From positions 124,001 through 188,000 of the forward strand of contig DASVRP010000013.1 of the NCBI GenBank assembly GCA_036388555.1: a stretch of 64,000 bases of DNA. The letters are read 5' to 3'. This stretch comes from UBA4665 sp036388555 (lineage in GTDB: Bacteria; Patescibacteriota; Saccharimonadia; Saccharimonadales; UBA4665). Made by a program: the position numbers and the translations under genes. The notes beneath the pieces are model-generated. The model had not been told where the DNA came from and did not search any database. It worked only from the letters and a program-made list of their open reading frames with translations. Shown in pieces: positions 25,589 through 34,432 of the stretch (position 1 is the stretch's first letter; every line of letters starts with the position of its first letter).

Positions 25589-26616
25589 TGTTCACGACCC
25601 TGATCGTTCAGCCGATCTTCAACCTGCTGGTATGTATCTATGCCCTGCTTCCAGGGCATAATTTCGGCGTCGCGATCATCATCTTCACGATCATCATCCG
25701 GCTGCTGCTCTGGCCGCTCGTCAAGAAGCAGCTGCACCAGGCCAAGCTGATGCGCAAGCTGCAGCCAGAACTGAAGCGAATCGCCAAAGAGACCAAAGGC
25801 AACCGGCAGAAGCAGGGTCTGATGCAGATGGAGCTGTACAAGGAGAAGGGTATCAATCCTTTCAGTTCCATAGGGGTGGCGCTGCTGCAGCTGCCGATCC
25901 TTATCGGCCTGTACATAGGCCTGCAGCGGGTCATCAAGGATCCCCACGAGATGGTCAACTTCGCCTATCCGTTCCTGCAGAATATGAGCTGGCTGAAGCA
26001 GCTCGGCAGTAATATCCACCTGTTCGACAGTTCCCTGTTCGGTATCGTCGACCTCGGCCGGGCGGCCATAGGTCCGCAGGGATTCTACCTGCCGGCCATG
26101 ATCATCGTCATCGCCAGCGCCGTCACGCAGTATTTCCAGGCCAAACAGCTGATGCCGAACGACAAGGATGCCCGCACCCTCCGTGCCATCATGAAGGACG
26201 CCGGCGAGGGGAAGCAGGCCGACCAGTCAGAAGTCAGCGCCGCCATCGGGCGCAGCACCCGCTATTTCCTGCCCGTCATGATCTTCGTATTTACTGTCAA
26301 CATCGCCTCCGCCCTGGGACTGTACTGGTTCATCGGTGGTCTCGTCGCCTTCATCCAGCAGTCGATCGTGCTGCGTGAGGATAAGGAAGAGATGGAAGAC
26401 CTGTCCGAATCCAAACCGGCCGGTAGGGACACCGCCAAGATCCCGGAAGCCGAAGTCGTCGCAAGTGAAAACACAAAGTCACATAAGAAGGACAAGAATA
26501 AAGGAGCCGCCATTGCCGCTGCCGGCACAGGCCGGAAGGGTGCGGTAGTCAATCCGAAGCCGTTCGTACCGAGCAAAGGCTCGACGGTGACAGCCATAAC
26601 ACGCAGTAAGAAATAA
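25588..26616 (+). CDS. yidC: Membrane protein insertase YidC/Oxa1
   Basis: This 342-aa protein inserts membrane proteins alone or with Sec. It has the short Gram-positive-type architecture, without the large periplasmic domain of proteobacteria. Hydrophobic segments lie at about 5-45, 90-115, 160-185 and 225-255, with the charged coiled segment QLHQAKLMRKLQPELK between the first two. It ends in a long basic tail (about 260-342) that may contact ribosomes. It overlaps rnpA by one base and precedes jag by 11 nt. Confidence 0.94.
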   Translation: MFTTLIVQPIFNLLVCIYALLPGHNFGVAIIIFTIIIRLLLWPLVKKQLHQAKLMRKLQPELKRIAKETKGNRQKQGLMQMELYKEKGINPFSSIGVALLQLPILIGLYIGLQRVIKDPHEMVNFAYPFLQNMSWLKQLGSNIHLFDSSLFGIVDLGRAAIGPQGFYLPAMIIVIASAVTQYFQAKQLMPNDKDARTLRAIMKDAGEGKQADQSEVSAAIGRSTRYFLPVMIFVFTVNIASALGLYWFIGGLVAFIQQSIVLREDKEEMEDLSESKPAGRDTAKIPEAEVVASENTKSHKKDKNKGAAIAAAGTGRKGAVVNPKPFVPSKGSTVTAITRSKK

Positions 26617-26627
26617 GGAAGGAAGCC

Positions 26628-27155
26628 ATGGCCGACGATATCCAGGAACAGACTGACAGCCGAACGATCGATGAATCGATCCAGTACGCCCGAAAATATC
26701 TGGAAGACCTGCTCTCCTTCTTCGGGCTGAATACCGATGTCCATGCCACGACGGAGGACGGTGAAGTAATCGAGCTGGCCATCCCGTCGACCCAGATGAA
26801 CGGCTTCCTGATCGGGCAGCACGGCGATACGATGCGCGCCCTGCAGTTCATCGTCAGCAGCGCCCTTAAGAACAACGGGTACCGCCATAACCGCGTCAAC
26901 GTCGACGTCGCCGAATACAAGAAACAGCGGGCAGACCGCCTGGCAGAGACTGCCCAGGATTGGATCAAGACGGTCCGGGACAGCGGCAAGCCGATGGATC
27001 TCCAGCCGATGAACGCAGCTGACCGCAGGATCGTCCATAAGGTAGCTGGGGAAGCCGGCCTTGAGACTGAGTCGGTCGGTGAAGGCCGCGAACGCCATAT
27101 CGTATTAAAGCCGTCAGGTACGGACACCACCGTCGTATCCGATGACGAGGCCTGA
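26628..27155 (+). CDS. jag: KH/R3H RNA-binding protein Jag (KhpB)
   Basis: This 175-aa cytoplasmic RNA-binding protein follows yidC, as in many bacteria. It has a short N-terminal helix, a KH domain with the loop IGQHGDTM (about 64-71) and an R3H domain with basic and His residues (about 105-160). The N-terminal Jag domain of Firmicutes is reduced or missing. The AAGGAAGG ribosome site lies a few nt before the ATG. Its stop overlaps the ATG of the citrate lyase gene by one base, so an unusual metabolic pair is coupled to this conserved operon. Confidence 0.92.
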   Translation: MADDIQEQTDSRTIDESIQYARKYLEDLLSFFGLNTDVHATTEDGEVIELAIPSTQMNGFLIGQHGDTMRALQFIVSSALKNNGYRHNRVNVDVAEYKKQRADRLAETAQDWIKTVRDSGKPMDLQPMNAADRRIVHKVAGEAGLETESVGEGRERHIVLKPSGTDTTVVSDDEA

Positions 27156-28345
27156 TGCCCCGTAAGAAACTCTCCGAGTACAGGGCGAAGACCATCCTGG
27201 CTGTTGCCATGGGCGGGTCATATGAAGGGATCGAGGTCACGGTTACGGACAAGGGATGGAAAGCCGCACTCCAAGGGAGACTGGAGGGGGATCTGAACTA
27301 TGTCGTCAAGGTCGACCAGGCCGTGAAGGGCCGCTTCAAGAAGGGGCTCGTCGAGCTGGATGTAGCACCCAAGGACGTCGCAGCTGTCGTCGGCCGTCTA
27401 TCGAAAAAAGGGTACACTCACCTGCTCGTCGAACCGTATCATACACATGATCCGAGGCAGGAACGGTACTTTGCGCTGCAGCGTACGCGCGAGGGTATCG
27501 TACTGAGTTTTTCGGACAAGGGCGGCATCGATATCGAAGCACATCCTGAAAGCGTGCAGCGGCATGAGCTGAGCCGGTCCGGCCACAGTCAGGCGGTATT
27601 GCCACCGGCAATTCCAGGGGCGTTTATTACTGCCGTGATACAGGTGTTCGATGCGGCGCATATCAGTTTCCTCGAGATAAATCCGCTCGTCATCACCGAC
27701 GACGGCCAGACGCTGCTGCTTGATGCTGCCGCCGAGGTTGACGACGAGGCCGAGTTCTTCGCGGACGGGGCCTGGCGGGCCGGTGACCTTCGCTCCGCAG
27801 CTGACAGGACCGCGTACGAACGTGCGGTCGATGGACTGAACGACAGGAGCCAGGCGTCGATATCGCTTGAGACCATCAACCCTGACGGCAGTATCTTCAT
27901 GCTTCTGTCAGGCGGCGGCGCCAGCCTGGTACTGGCGGACCAGCTCTATGTGCTCGGCAAGGGCCGGGAACTCGGCAATTACGGTGAATACAGCGGCAAC
28001 CCGAGCGCCGAAGAGACGGCGCTGTATACCGAACAGATCATAAGCATGCTGCTGGCATCGAAAGCACCGCGGAAGGTACTGATCATCGCCGGCGGCGTCG
28101 CTAACTTCACTGACGTACGGGCTACCTTCAAGGGGATTATCAAGGCGCTCCAGGCCCGCCGGCAGGAGCTGGCGGAAGCCGGGGTCAAAGTATATGTCAG
28201 GCGTGGAGGTCCGCATGAGAAGGAGGGGCTGGAACACATGGAAACATTCCTCAAAGCGTCGGGCCTGTTGGGCGCCGTCTGTGGACCTGAGACGTTACTG
28301 CCGGACATCGCACGCCAGGCCGTCGCCAGATTGGAGAATGACTGA
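27155..28345 (+). CDS. aclB: ATP-citrate lyase, small (ATP-grasp) subunit AclB
   Basis: This 396-aa protein matches the N-terminal part of ATP-citrate lyase, the enzyme that converts citrate, CoA and ATP to acetyl-CoA, oxaloacetate, ADP and phosphate. Residues 1-230 form the ATP-grasp region; the rest carries the ACL-specific segments NYGEYSGNPS, ANFTDVRATFKGI and YVRRGGPHEKEGL, which separate it from ordinary succinyl-CoA synthetase beta subunits. The length equals the split bacterial AclB (about 400 aa). Its start and stop each overlap a neighbour by one base. No citrate cycle gene is adjacent. Confidence 0.92.
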   Translation: MPRKKLSEYRAKTILAVAMGGSYEGIEVTVTDKGWKAALQGRLEGDLNYVVKVDQAVKGRFKKGLVELDVAPKDVAAVVGRLSKKGYTHLLVEPYHTHDPRQERYFALQRTREGIVLSFSDKGGIDIEAHPESVQRHELSRSGHSQAVLPPAIPGAFITAVIQVFDAAHISFLEINPLVITDDGQTLLLDAAAEVDDEAEFFADGAWRAGDLRSAADRTAYERAVDGLNDRSQASISLETINPDGSIFMLLSGGGASLVLADQLYVLGKGRELGNYGEYSGNPSAEETALYTEQIISMLLASKAPRKVLIIAGGVANFTDVRATFKGIIKALQARRQELAEAGVKVYVRRGGPHEKEGLEHMETFLKASGLLGAVCGPETLLPDIARQAVARLEND

Positions 28346-30144
28346 TGCCAGTACCTGATATCAAAGCGCTGCGTATGGAGCGGTCTACGATCGTCGCGAT
28401 CGGCAGCCACCCCGGCATCATCCAGTCGATCCTCGATTATGATCACCTGATCGGCCGTAGTGAACCGTCAGTGACTGCGATCATCGCCGGGGGCAGGCGC
28501 AGTGAACGATATTTCTTCGGCCGCGACGAAGTGCTCATACCGGTGTATGAATCGGCCGGCAGGGCGGCCGAAGCCACTCACAGGCAGGCCGATCTGTTCA
28601 TCAACCTGGCGTCCGGACGGCGCGTCCTGAGTTCGACAACACAACTGCTCGAACATTTCCCGGGAATCGCCGGGGGAACGATATTCGCGGAACGCGTACC
28701 TGAGCAGCATGCCCTCGGACTCTATGACGTGGCGAAAGAACGTAATATCTGGATCGTCGGTGGTTCTAGCGTCGGTGTCATCGTACCGGGATCGTTCAAA
28801 CTCGGCGCTATCGGGGGCGTCCAGGCGGATCAGACGGCGGCATCGAACCTGTTCGCACAGGGTCAGGTCGCAGTCATCTCGACGTCCGGAGGTATGGTAA
28901 ATGAGATTATCCGGACGGTCGCTGCTGCCGGGCCGGCCGTCTCATTCGCCCTGGCGCTGGGCGGTGAGCGCTTCCCTGTCACCACGCTCGAGGAATCCTT
29001 CTTATCGGCAGAGCAGGACAGTCAGACGAAAGCCGTCGCATATTTCGGTGAGCTGGGCGGTGATGATGAATACCGGCTGATAGCGCTGATGAAGGCGGGC
29101 AGGCTTACCAAGCCGGTAATCGCCTATATCGCCGGGGTCGTCTCAGATGTATTCGAGACTCCGCCGCAGTTCGGCCATGCCAAGGCGATGGCAGGGGCCG
29201 TATCAGAATCTGCCAGGGCGAAAGCAGATGCACTTCGGGCCGCCGGCGCGACGGTCGGGGAGACATACGGTGATTTCGTCCAGGCGATCAATGCGCTTCC
29301 GCTCAAGAAAGTCCCTATCAAGCAGGTTGATGTGGCATCGTTGGAACGGCGTACAAGACGGCTGATCAGCAGTTCGGTATCGTTCGACAAGGACGATGAA
29401 GTGCAGGTGATCGGACAGGACCTGCTGCAGCTGGCTGGCGGGCATTCGTTCGCATACATAGCAGGTTCGATGCTGCTTGGCAGGCCCCTTAAATCGAAGG
29501 TGACCGAGGATTTCATCGACTTCATACTTAAGCTGCTGGTCGACCATGGACCATATGTCTCAGGCGCCGTGAACACTATCGTGACCGCCCGGGCCGGCAA
29601 GGACCTGGTGTCGTCACTGGCGGCAGGGCTTCTGACCGTAGGGCCGCGCTTCGGAGGCGCTATCAACGAGGCAGCAGCTATCTGGCTGCGAGGGGTCCGT
29701 GATAGTTCCGAGCCGGCAGCGCTTGTCGAGTCATTCGCCGCCCGTAAGCAATACATCTCAGGCATCGGCCACCGCAAATACCGTTCTGATCATCCCGATC
29801 CCAGGGTTTCCCGGATCATGGCGCATGCGGAAGCACTCAAGGAGCGGCGCTTCACGTCATTCGCCCGCGGTGTCGAACAGCAGACGCTCGCCAAGAAGGG
29901 TAACCTCATCCTGAACGTCGACGGTGCGATCGCCGCCTGTCTCCTGGACATCCTGAGCGAAGAAGAGGGTTATAGCCTGGACGGGCTGCAACGTCTGGTC
30001 GATGTAGAATTCTTCAACGGTCTGTTCGTATTATCGCGCTCCGTCGGCTTCATGGCACATTATTTCGATCAGCGGCGCATCGACGAAGGCCTGTTCCGGC
30101 TGTCACCGGACGATGTCACGCGTCTGCCTTCCCTGCCAGATTGA
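28345..30144 (+). CDS. aclA: ATP-citrate lyase, large subunit AclA
   Basis: This 599-aa subunit carries the CoA-binding and CoA-ligase part with the phosphohistidine site QFGHA (His278), the preceding block GELGGDDEYR and LTKPVIAY, and a C-terminal citrate-synthase-like domain with GIGHRKYR (His476), NLILNVDGAI and GFMAHYFDQRR. All are ACL signatures, so both half-reactions appear intact. The length fits bacterial AclA (about 600 aa). It overlaps aclB by one base, so the two are probably made in equal amounts. Its 3' end overlaps the convergent acyltransferase by 29 nt. Confidence 0.93.
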   Translation: MPVPDIKALRMERSTIVAIGSHPGIIQSILDYDHLIGRSEPSVTAIIAGGRRSERYFFGRDEVLIPVYESAGRAAEATHRQADLFINLASGRRVLSSTTQLLEHFPGIAGGTIFAERVPEQHALGLYDVAKERNIWIVGGSSVGVIVPGSFKLGAIGGVQADQTAASNLFAQGQVAVISTSGGMVNEIIRTVAAAGPAVSFALALGGERFPVTTLEESFLSAEQDSQTKAVAYFGELGGDDEYRLIALMKAGRLTKPVIAYIAGVVSDVFETPPQFGHAKAMAGAVSESARAKADALRAAGATVGETYGDFVQAINALPLKKVPIKQVDVASLERRTRRLISSSVSFDKDDEVQVIGQDLLQLAGGHSFAYIAGSMLLGRPLKSKVTEDFIDFILKLLVDHGPYVSGAVNTIVTARAGKDLVSSLAAGLLTVGPRFGGAINEAAAIWLRGVRDSSEPAALVESFAARKQYISGIGHRKYRSDHPDPRVSRIMAHAEALKERRFTSFARGVEQQTLAKKGNLILNVDGAIAACLLDILSEEEGYSLDGLQRLVDVEFFNGLFVLSRSVGFMAHYFDQRRIDEGLFRLSPDDVTRLPSLPD

Positions 30145-31360
30145 TGGTCGGGTACTTCCCCGCTTCCATGTGCGCCGGTGACTGGGCCGGCATGGGCTGT
30201 GGCTGCGGCTGGGCACCGATCATCTTGTTCCCAAGGTACTTTGAGAGGACTATCGACGGCTGGTCGACGTACCGGGTATACAGGGCGGCTGCTACCAGTG
30301 TGGCGGTCATTGAGACAATGAATGTGACAATGAAGCTGGCTATGAAACTGAACGCCGGGAACAGGGTTGCGAACAGCAGGCTGCCCAGACTTCCCATGAT
30401 GATGAAATGGAGCAGGTACATCGAGAAGGATATGCGGCCCAGGAACTGCAGCGGCCGGGTCTTCATGAAGCGGCTCAGCCAACCCAGGCGCAGGACCGCC
30501 AGGACGACCGCGACGGCTCCGATGCTATGCAGCAGGATGGTCAGCTGCCAGTCCGGGATGAAGCCGACCTGCAGGCGCTGGTACATATTCGGATAATTTG
30601 AGATGTAGACGCTGCCGAGCAGCAATCCCGTCACAAGCAGCGCCGTTGATACAGGAGGTGACAGCCGTGCCTGCCAGGATGACCGGTTGACCCAGATATC
30701 AGCGATGGCGACGCCGGCGATGAACGGCAGGAAATGGGTAGTCAGGAGCAGGCCGCCAAGTACCGCATAGACGATCCAGCGGCGGCGCATCCGGCCGAAG
30801 AGTGCCAGCAGGGCGAAGACCATGAATGAGCCGAGCAGCTCCAGCTTCATGGTCCAGAGTACCGGGTTGTAGCTGTTGAAGTCGGTGAAGAAGATGGCAT
30901 ACAGGCCCTGGTACAATGCGACGAAGATATTCGCGGGGAAATCCCAGTAGCGTCCGAGCCAGCCCTCGGAACCGGTCAGCGCTGCCGCCTGTCCGTTATG
31001 CATCAGTCCGAGCCAGATCAGCAGGCAGGCCAGCAGGATTGAACCGAGCGCCGGCAACATCAGCCGGAAATACCGCCGGGCAGCAGCGGACATCAGGACC
31101 GAAGTCGAGCGTGACCGGAAGAAGCTCAGGCTGAGGACGAATCCGCTGAGGACGAAGAAGACGGATACGGCAAAATCTCCGGCCAGCGGCAGGTGCAGAG
31201 GCGTCGTCGCGACCAGCTGGCCGAACGCCAGGGGATGCGTGGCTGAGCGGTTATTGAGCGCAGGGAAGAATGCCAGCGAATAATGCCAGAGCACGACCGA
31301 CAGCGCCGCCAGTCCGCGGAGCCCGTCGAGGTTAGGGAATGTAGCGGCTTTCTGATGCAC
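30116..31360 (-). CDS. Acyltransferase 3 family membrane protein (copy 1)
   Basis: This 414-aa protein has ten or so membrane helices and the acyltransferase-3 start NLDGLRGLAAL followed by a His-containing VVLWHYS segment (the family's catalytic His). Such enzymes O-acetylate or acylate cell-surface sugars or peptidoglycan. The GTG at 31360 is preferred because it aligns with the paralogue at 33152-34399; a longer frame reaches 31411. A TAGTAT (31363-31368) lies immediately upstream. The C-terminal tail is Pro/Gln-rich, and the 3' end overlaps aclA. Confidence 0.88.
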   Translation of the reverse strand: MHQKAATFPNLDGLRGLAALSVVLWHYSLAFFPALNNRSATHPLAFGQLVATTPLHLPLAGDFAVSVFFVLSGFVLSLSFFRSRSTSVLMSAAARRYFRLMLPALGSILLACLLIWLGLMHNGQAAALTGSEGWLGRYWDFPANIFVALYQGLYAIFFTDFNSYNPVLWTMKLELLGSFMVFALLALFGRMRRRWIVYAVLGGLLLTTHFLPFIAGVAIADIWVNRSSWQARLSPPVSTALLVTGLLLGSVYISNYPNMYQRLQVGFIPDWQLTILLHSIGAVAVVLAVLRLGWLSRFMKTRPLQFLGRISFSMYLLHFIIMGSLGSLLFATLFPAFSFIASFIVTFIVSMTATLVAAALYTRYVDQPSIVLSKYLGNKMIGAQPQPQPMPAQSPAHMEAGKYPTINLAGKADA

Positions 31361-31434
31361 AAATACTAGCCTAGCATCTTGTGGTCGGATGGTCGATAAA
31401 AGGTTGCACACCAGTTCCCTCTCCGCACCGCCCC

Positions 31435-31463
31435 TTGTTCAAATGAACGATGATTGCTATATT
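31435..31463 (+). promoter_or_regulatory. Leaderless promoter for the YdcF-like gene
   Basis: TTGTTC (31435-31440), a 17-nt spacer and TATATT (31458-31463) predict a transcript start at 31470, the A of the chosen ATG. Confidence 0.55.
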
Positions 31464-31469
31464 ATGCCG

Positions 31470-32087
31470 ATGATCGAGACATATGACGCAGTGGTCGCAC
31501 TCGGCGGCGGCATCGATGCCAGTGGGAGGCTGCCGGAGAAAGTATACAGGCGTATGAATACGGCGATCGCGCTGCTTCAGGCCGGCGCGGCGGCACATCT
31601 GATCGTCAGCGGCAGGTGGTCGTTCCTGGAAACAGGTGAGCTTCCCATGACTGAGGCTGCTGCGATGCAGGAGTATGCAATCTCCCAGGGCGTACCCTCA
31701 AAGCTGATAACTGGCGAAGCGAGCGCCCGGGAGACGATAGGTAACGCATGCTTCACGAAGAAGGATATCGTCAGACCGCAAGGTATCGAATCTATCCGCC
31801 TCGTAACCTCCGAGTCCCATATGGGCCGCAGCCTGGACATCTTCAGGCATGTCTACGGGGACGCTTACCGTATTACCGGTGAGCCGGCCCCGGAGCGCAT
31901 CACGCTGGCAACTAAGGTATGGGAAAAGGCCGGCGGACTGTTGCTCGGCCATGTACTCGACGGAGTCCCCGTCGGTGATGAGGAGGCCGCCCTGCGGCAG
32001 CTAGAAGCCCATGTGCCAGGATACGGACTAGCAACCAGGCTCGACCTGCTCAAAGGGGCTGCACGGGGTATGGCAGGGCTTCACTGA
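31470..32087 (+). CDS. YdcF/SanA/ElyC-like (DUF218) protein
   Basis: This 205-aa protein resembles the DUF218 family, with an early AVVALGGGID strand-loop, the HLIVSGRWSF segment, an E-A-x-x-M-x-x-Y helix and the SESHMGRSLDIF block. DUF218 proteins (ElyC, SanA, YdcF) are linked to envelope polysaccharide or lipid-carrier metabolism, but their biochemistry is unclear. No membrane segment is seen, so this copy is probably cytoplasmic. The start at 31470 is chosen from the promoter; upstream in-frame codons (31389) are less likely. Confidence 0.75.
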   Translation: MIETYDAVVALGGGIDASGRLPEKVYRRMNTAIALLQAGAAAHLIVSGRWSFLETGELPMTEAAAMQEYAISQGVPSKLITGEASARETIGNACFTKKDIVRPQGIESIRLVTSESHMGRSLDIFRHVYGDAYRITGEPAPERITLATKVWEKAGGLLLGHVLDGVPVGDEEAALRQLEAHVPGYGLATRLDLLKGAARGMAGLH

Positions 32088-32123
32088 ACAAGGCCTACTC
32101 TCAGATCATACCTACAAGAGATA

Positions 32124-32152
32124 TTGACAAAATTATATAAATATGATAATAT
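32124..32152 (+). promoter_or_regulatory. Leaderless promoter for the gene at 32159
   Basis: TTGACA (32124-32129), a 17-nt spacer and TAATAT (32147-32152) predict transcription starting at 32159, which is the A of the ATG. The region is strongly A/T rich. Confidence 0.65.
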
Positions 32153-32158
32153 GTATTC

Positions 32159-32638
32159 ATGAATGAAAGATTTGGATCGGTGCATGACAGGGTATTGAGT
32201 GTTAGAAACAACTTAGTAGGTCTCATAGCGATGGAGACGCCGCTCCTGACCGGGCAGATGGTGAATAGATTCAGTCCGGAACCCCATGAAAGCATACCTG
32301 CCGCCTTCGATGTAACAGATGATTTACACTTTGTTGCCCCGGTAGGTTACGTAGGATATCAAGTCGGTAAGCTTGCATCAGAAGTATATGTTGCACGTCA
32401 GGATGCCAGAGGCAATACTCCGACGGTACGTAGGACAAGAGCCGTGGCCGTGGCCGCCGCATTGACGGTAGGCTTGGCTGCCGATTATTTGTCGCAATAC
32501 CAATTGGGAAGTTCAGGTATACATCACGAGGATGTTACAAGTTTGGTGAATGATGCATTGATAATCAGTGTTCCGGTCGTAGGTGCAATGCTGCCTAAGT
32601 ACGAAACACCCGGAAATACACAAACGGCTAACGCATAG
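32159..32638 (+). CDS. Hypothetical protein with two hydrophobic segments (159 aa)
   Basis: I do not recognise this protein. It has no signal peptide. Two weakly hydrophobic stretches lie in the second half (about 96-110 and 134-146). Codon use is more A/T rich than that of its neighbours, which may mark recent arrival. It has a clear promoter of its own and is followed by a second promoter for the cupin gene, so it is probably monocistronic. Confidence 0.6.
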   Translation: MNERFGSVHDRVLSVRNNLVGLIAMETPLLTGQMVNRFSPEPHESIPAAFDVTDDLHFVAPVGYVGYQVGKLASEVYVARQDARGNTPTVRRTRAVAVAAALTVGLAADYLSQYQLGSSGIHHEDVTSLVNDALIISVPVVGAMLPKYETPGNTQTANA

Positions 32639-32654
32639 CTAAGCATAAACACTA

Positions 32655-32683
32655 TTGACAAAGTTATCAAGCTGATATATAAT
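32655..32683 (+). promoter_or_regulatory. Consensus promoter for the cupin gene (about 3-nt leader)
   Basis: TTGACA (32655-32660), a 17-nt spacer and TATAAT (32678-32683) match both consensus elements perfectly. Transcription should start near 32690, 3 nt before the ATG at 32693. Confidence 0.75.
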
Positions 32684-32692
32684 ACTGATATT

Positions 32693-33127
32693 ATGAAACA
32701 TACACACACAGAATTCATCAGCACGCCAAACATACCTGTCCTCGAGACCGTTCATGATGATGACCGCCGCACGATCCGCGAGGCCGTAACCCAGACCCCA
32801 GACGGCCGCAAGACCCGCGTCACTGCCCTGGCGATCAAAGGCGCTGGAAGCGTAGAACTGGGCAATCATTACCACGATAACCCCGAATACTTCACAATCC
32901 ATGACGGCGATCCTCTCGTCGCTACCGCGTCCAAAGACACGCCCGAAGACGTGACAGTCCGCCAGTATTCAGCTGATTCCCCCGAAGACAGCTATGTCAC
33001 CATGGATCCCGGCACTGTCCATACGTTCCGGTTCGCGGGCAAGGGTAATATGACGTCGACCATGGCCGGCGAGTTCGACCCGAGCGACCTGCATCCTCAG
33101 AAGCTGGTTATTCCGGAGCGGAATTGA
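32693..33127 (+). CDS. Small cupin-like protein
   Basis: This 144-aa cytoplasmic protein has a single beta-barrel cupin pattern: motif 1 around GNHYHDNPEYFTIHDG (His and Glu metal ligands) and motif 2 around DPGTVHTFRF (the second His). The substrate is unknown; sugar-nucleotide or small-acid isomerase roles are possible. It has the best promoter in the window, so it may be highly expressed. It ends 25 nt from the convergent acyltransferase. Confidence 0.75.
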   Translation: MKHTHTEFISTPNIPVLETVHDDDRRTIREAVTQTPDGRKTRVTALAIKGAGSVELGNHYHDNPEYFTIHDGDPLVATASKDTPEDVTVRQYSADSPEDSYVTMDPGTVHTFRFAGKGNMTSTMAGEFDPSDLHPQKLVIPERN

Positions 33128-33151
33128 TCGGGACCGTCCGGTCGAATGCTG

Positions 33152-34399
33152 CTATTCAGTTTCAACGACCGGTTTCCGGGCCAGAGGCTGCAGATCGATA
33201 GCGGTTATCGTTGACGGCCCCGGCTCCTGTGGGTTTTTCCCAGGACCCATAAGCCAGTTGCCGATGTTCTTTGACCATCGGATTGAAGGCTGATCGACAT
33301 ATCTGGTGTACAGGATCGCTATCAGGAAAGTTACACATATAGTTGGCAGAGCCATAAGTAAGATACTCGTACCGTATCCATACCGCGGCATCAGCATGTT
33401 GAACAGTATTGACGCAAAGCTGCCCATGACTATGAAGTGCGTAAGATAGAGCGAAAATGAAATTTTTCCGAGGAATTGCAAAGGTTTGGTCTCGAAGAAG
33501 CGTGAAACTAGATTGAGCCGCAGGACAGCGAAGACTACTACTAAAGCAGCAAGGATATTTGCGAAAGTGATGAATTCTGGAGTTGTAAATAATGGCACTT
33601 GAAGGCTGTCGTAGTAATGCGGATAAATACTGCCGTATCGCCAGCTGCCGATAACGAGTGCGACACCGAGCAGGCCAGCAAGTATAGGTTTACGAACCCG
33701 TTCGATAAGTTCCGGATGATTCACCCAGATATCACACAGCACCATTCCAAGCACGAAAGCCAGATAGTACGTCTTCATCGTAATCAGTGCCAGCAGTATG
33801 TAAAATATCCATCGTCTCTGTAATTTACCGAAGAGGGCAAGGAACATGAACACTATGAATGAACCATACAGTTCTAGCTGCATTGTCCATAGTACGGGGT
33901 TGTACGATACGAAGCCCGTGAAAAAGACGCCGTACAGCCCCTGATAAAGGGCTTCGGGAAGACTCGGAATAAACTGCCAATGCGATCCGCCCAGCCATCT
34001 GAATGATTCGGTCAGCTGTGCAGTCTGCTGTACGGGCATGGCACCCGCCCGCAGGACGACGTATGCCAGCAGTATTGATCCCAGTGCCGGTATCATCAGC
34101 CGGAAATAGCGCCGGACAGAACTTGAAACCAGTACGCTATGCGTTTTACGCTTAAAGAAGCTGTTGCTCAGCACGAAGCCGCTCAGCACGAAGAAGATAC
34201 AGACCGAAAAACCCCCGGCAAAGAATAACATTAGTGGACTGCCGGCTATCGTTCTGTCCAACGGAGTATGCCGGGTTGTAACCTCTAAGCCGATGAGGAA
34301 GGGTGTATAAGCACAGACGAAGTGGAGTACCACCACGATAAGCGCAGCTAACCCCCGTAATCCCTCTAGATTTGCATACTTCCCGGACTCATGTGCCAT
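33152..34399 (-). CDS. Acyltransferase 3 family membrane protein (copy 2)
   Basis: This 415-aa protein is a paralogue of the one at 30116-31360, with the same start pattern (NLEGLRGLAAL, then VVLHFV with the catalytic-type His), the same run of about ten membrane helices and a similar ending before a divergent tail. It probably acylates a surface glycan. Codon use is more A/T rich than in copy 1. A TATACT -10 lies about 9 nt before the ATG, so the leader is very short. Confidence 0.88.
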   Translation of the reverse strand: MAHESGKYANLEGLRGLAALIVVVLHFVCAYTPFLIGLEVTTRHTPLDRTIAGSPLMLFFAGGFSVCIFFVLSGFVLSNSFFKRKTHSVLVSSSVRRYFRLMIPALGSILLAYVVLRAGAMPVQQTAQLTESFRWLGGSHWQFIPSLPEALYQGLYGVFFTGFVSYNPVLWTMQLELYGSFIVFMFLALFGKLQRRWIFYILLALITMKTYYLAFVLGMVLCDIWVNHPELIERVRKPILAGLLGVALVIGSWRYGSIYPHYYDSLQVPLFTTPEFITFANILAALVVVFAVLRLNLVSRFFETKPLQFLGKISFSLYLTHFIVMGSFASILFNMLMPRYGYGTSILLMALPTICVTFLIAILYTRYVDQPSIRWSKNIGNWLMGPGKNPQEPGPSTITAIDLQPLARKPVVETE

Positions 34400-34432
34400 C
34401 TAGGCATTAGTATAACATTTTTTCGTTTATGC

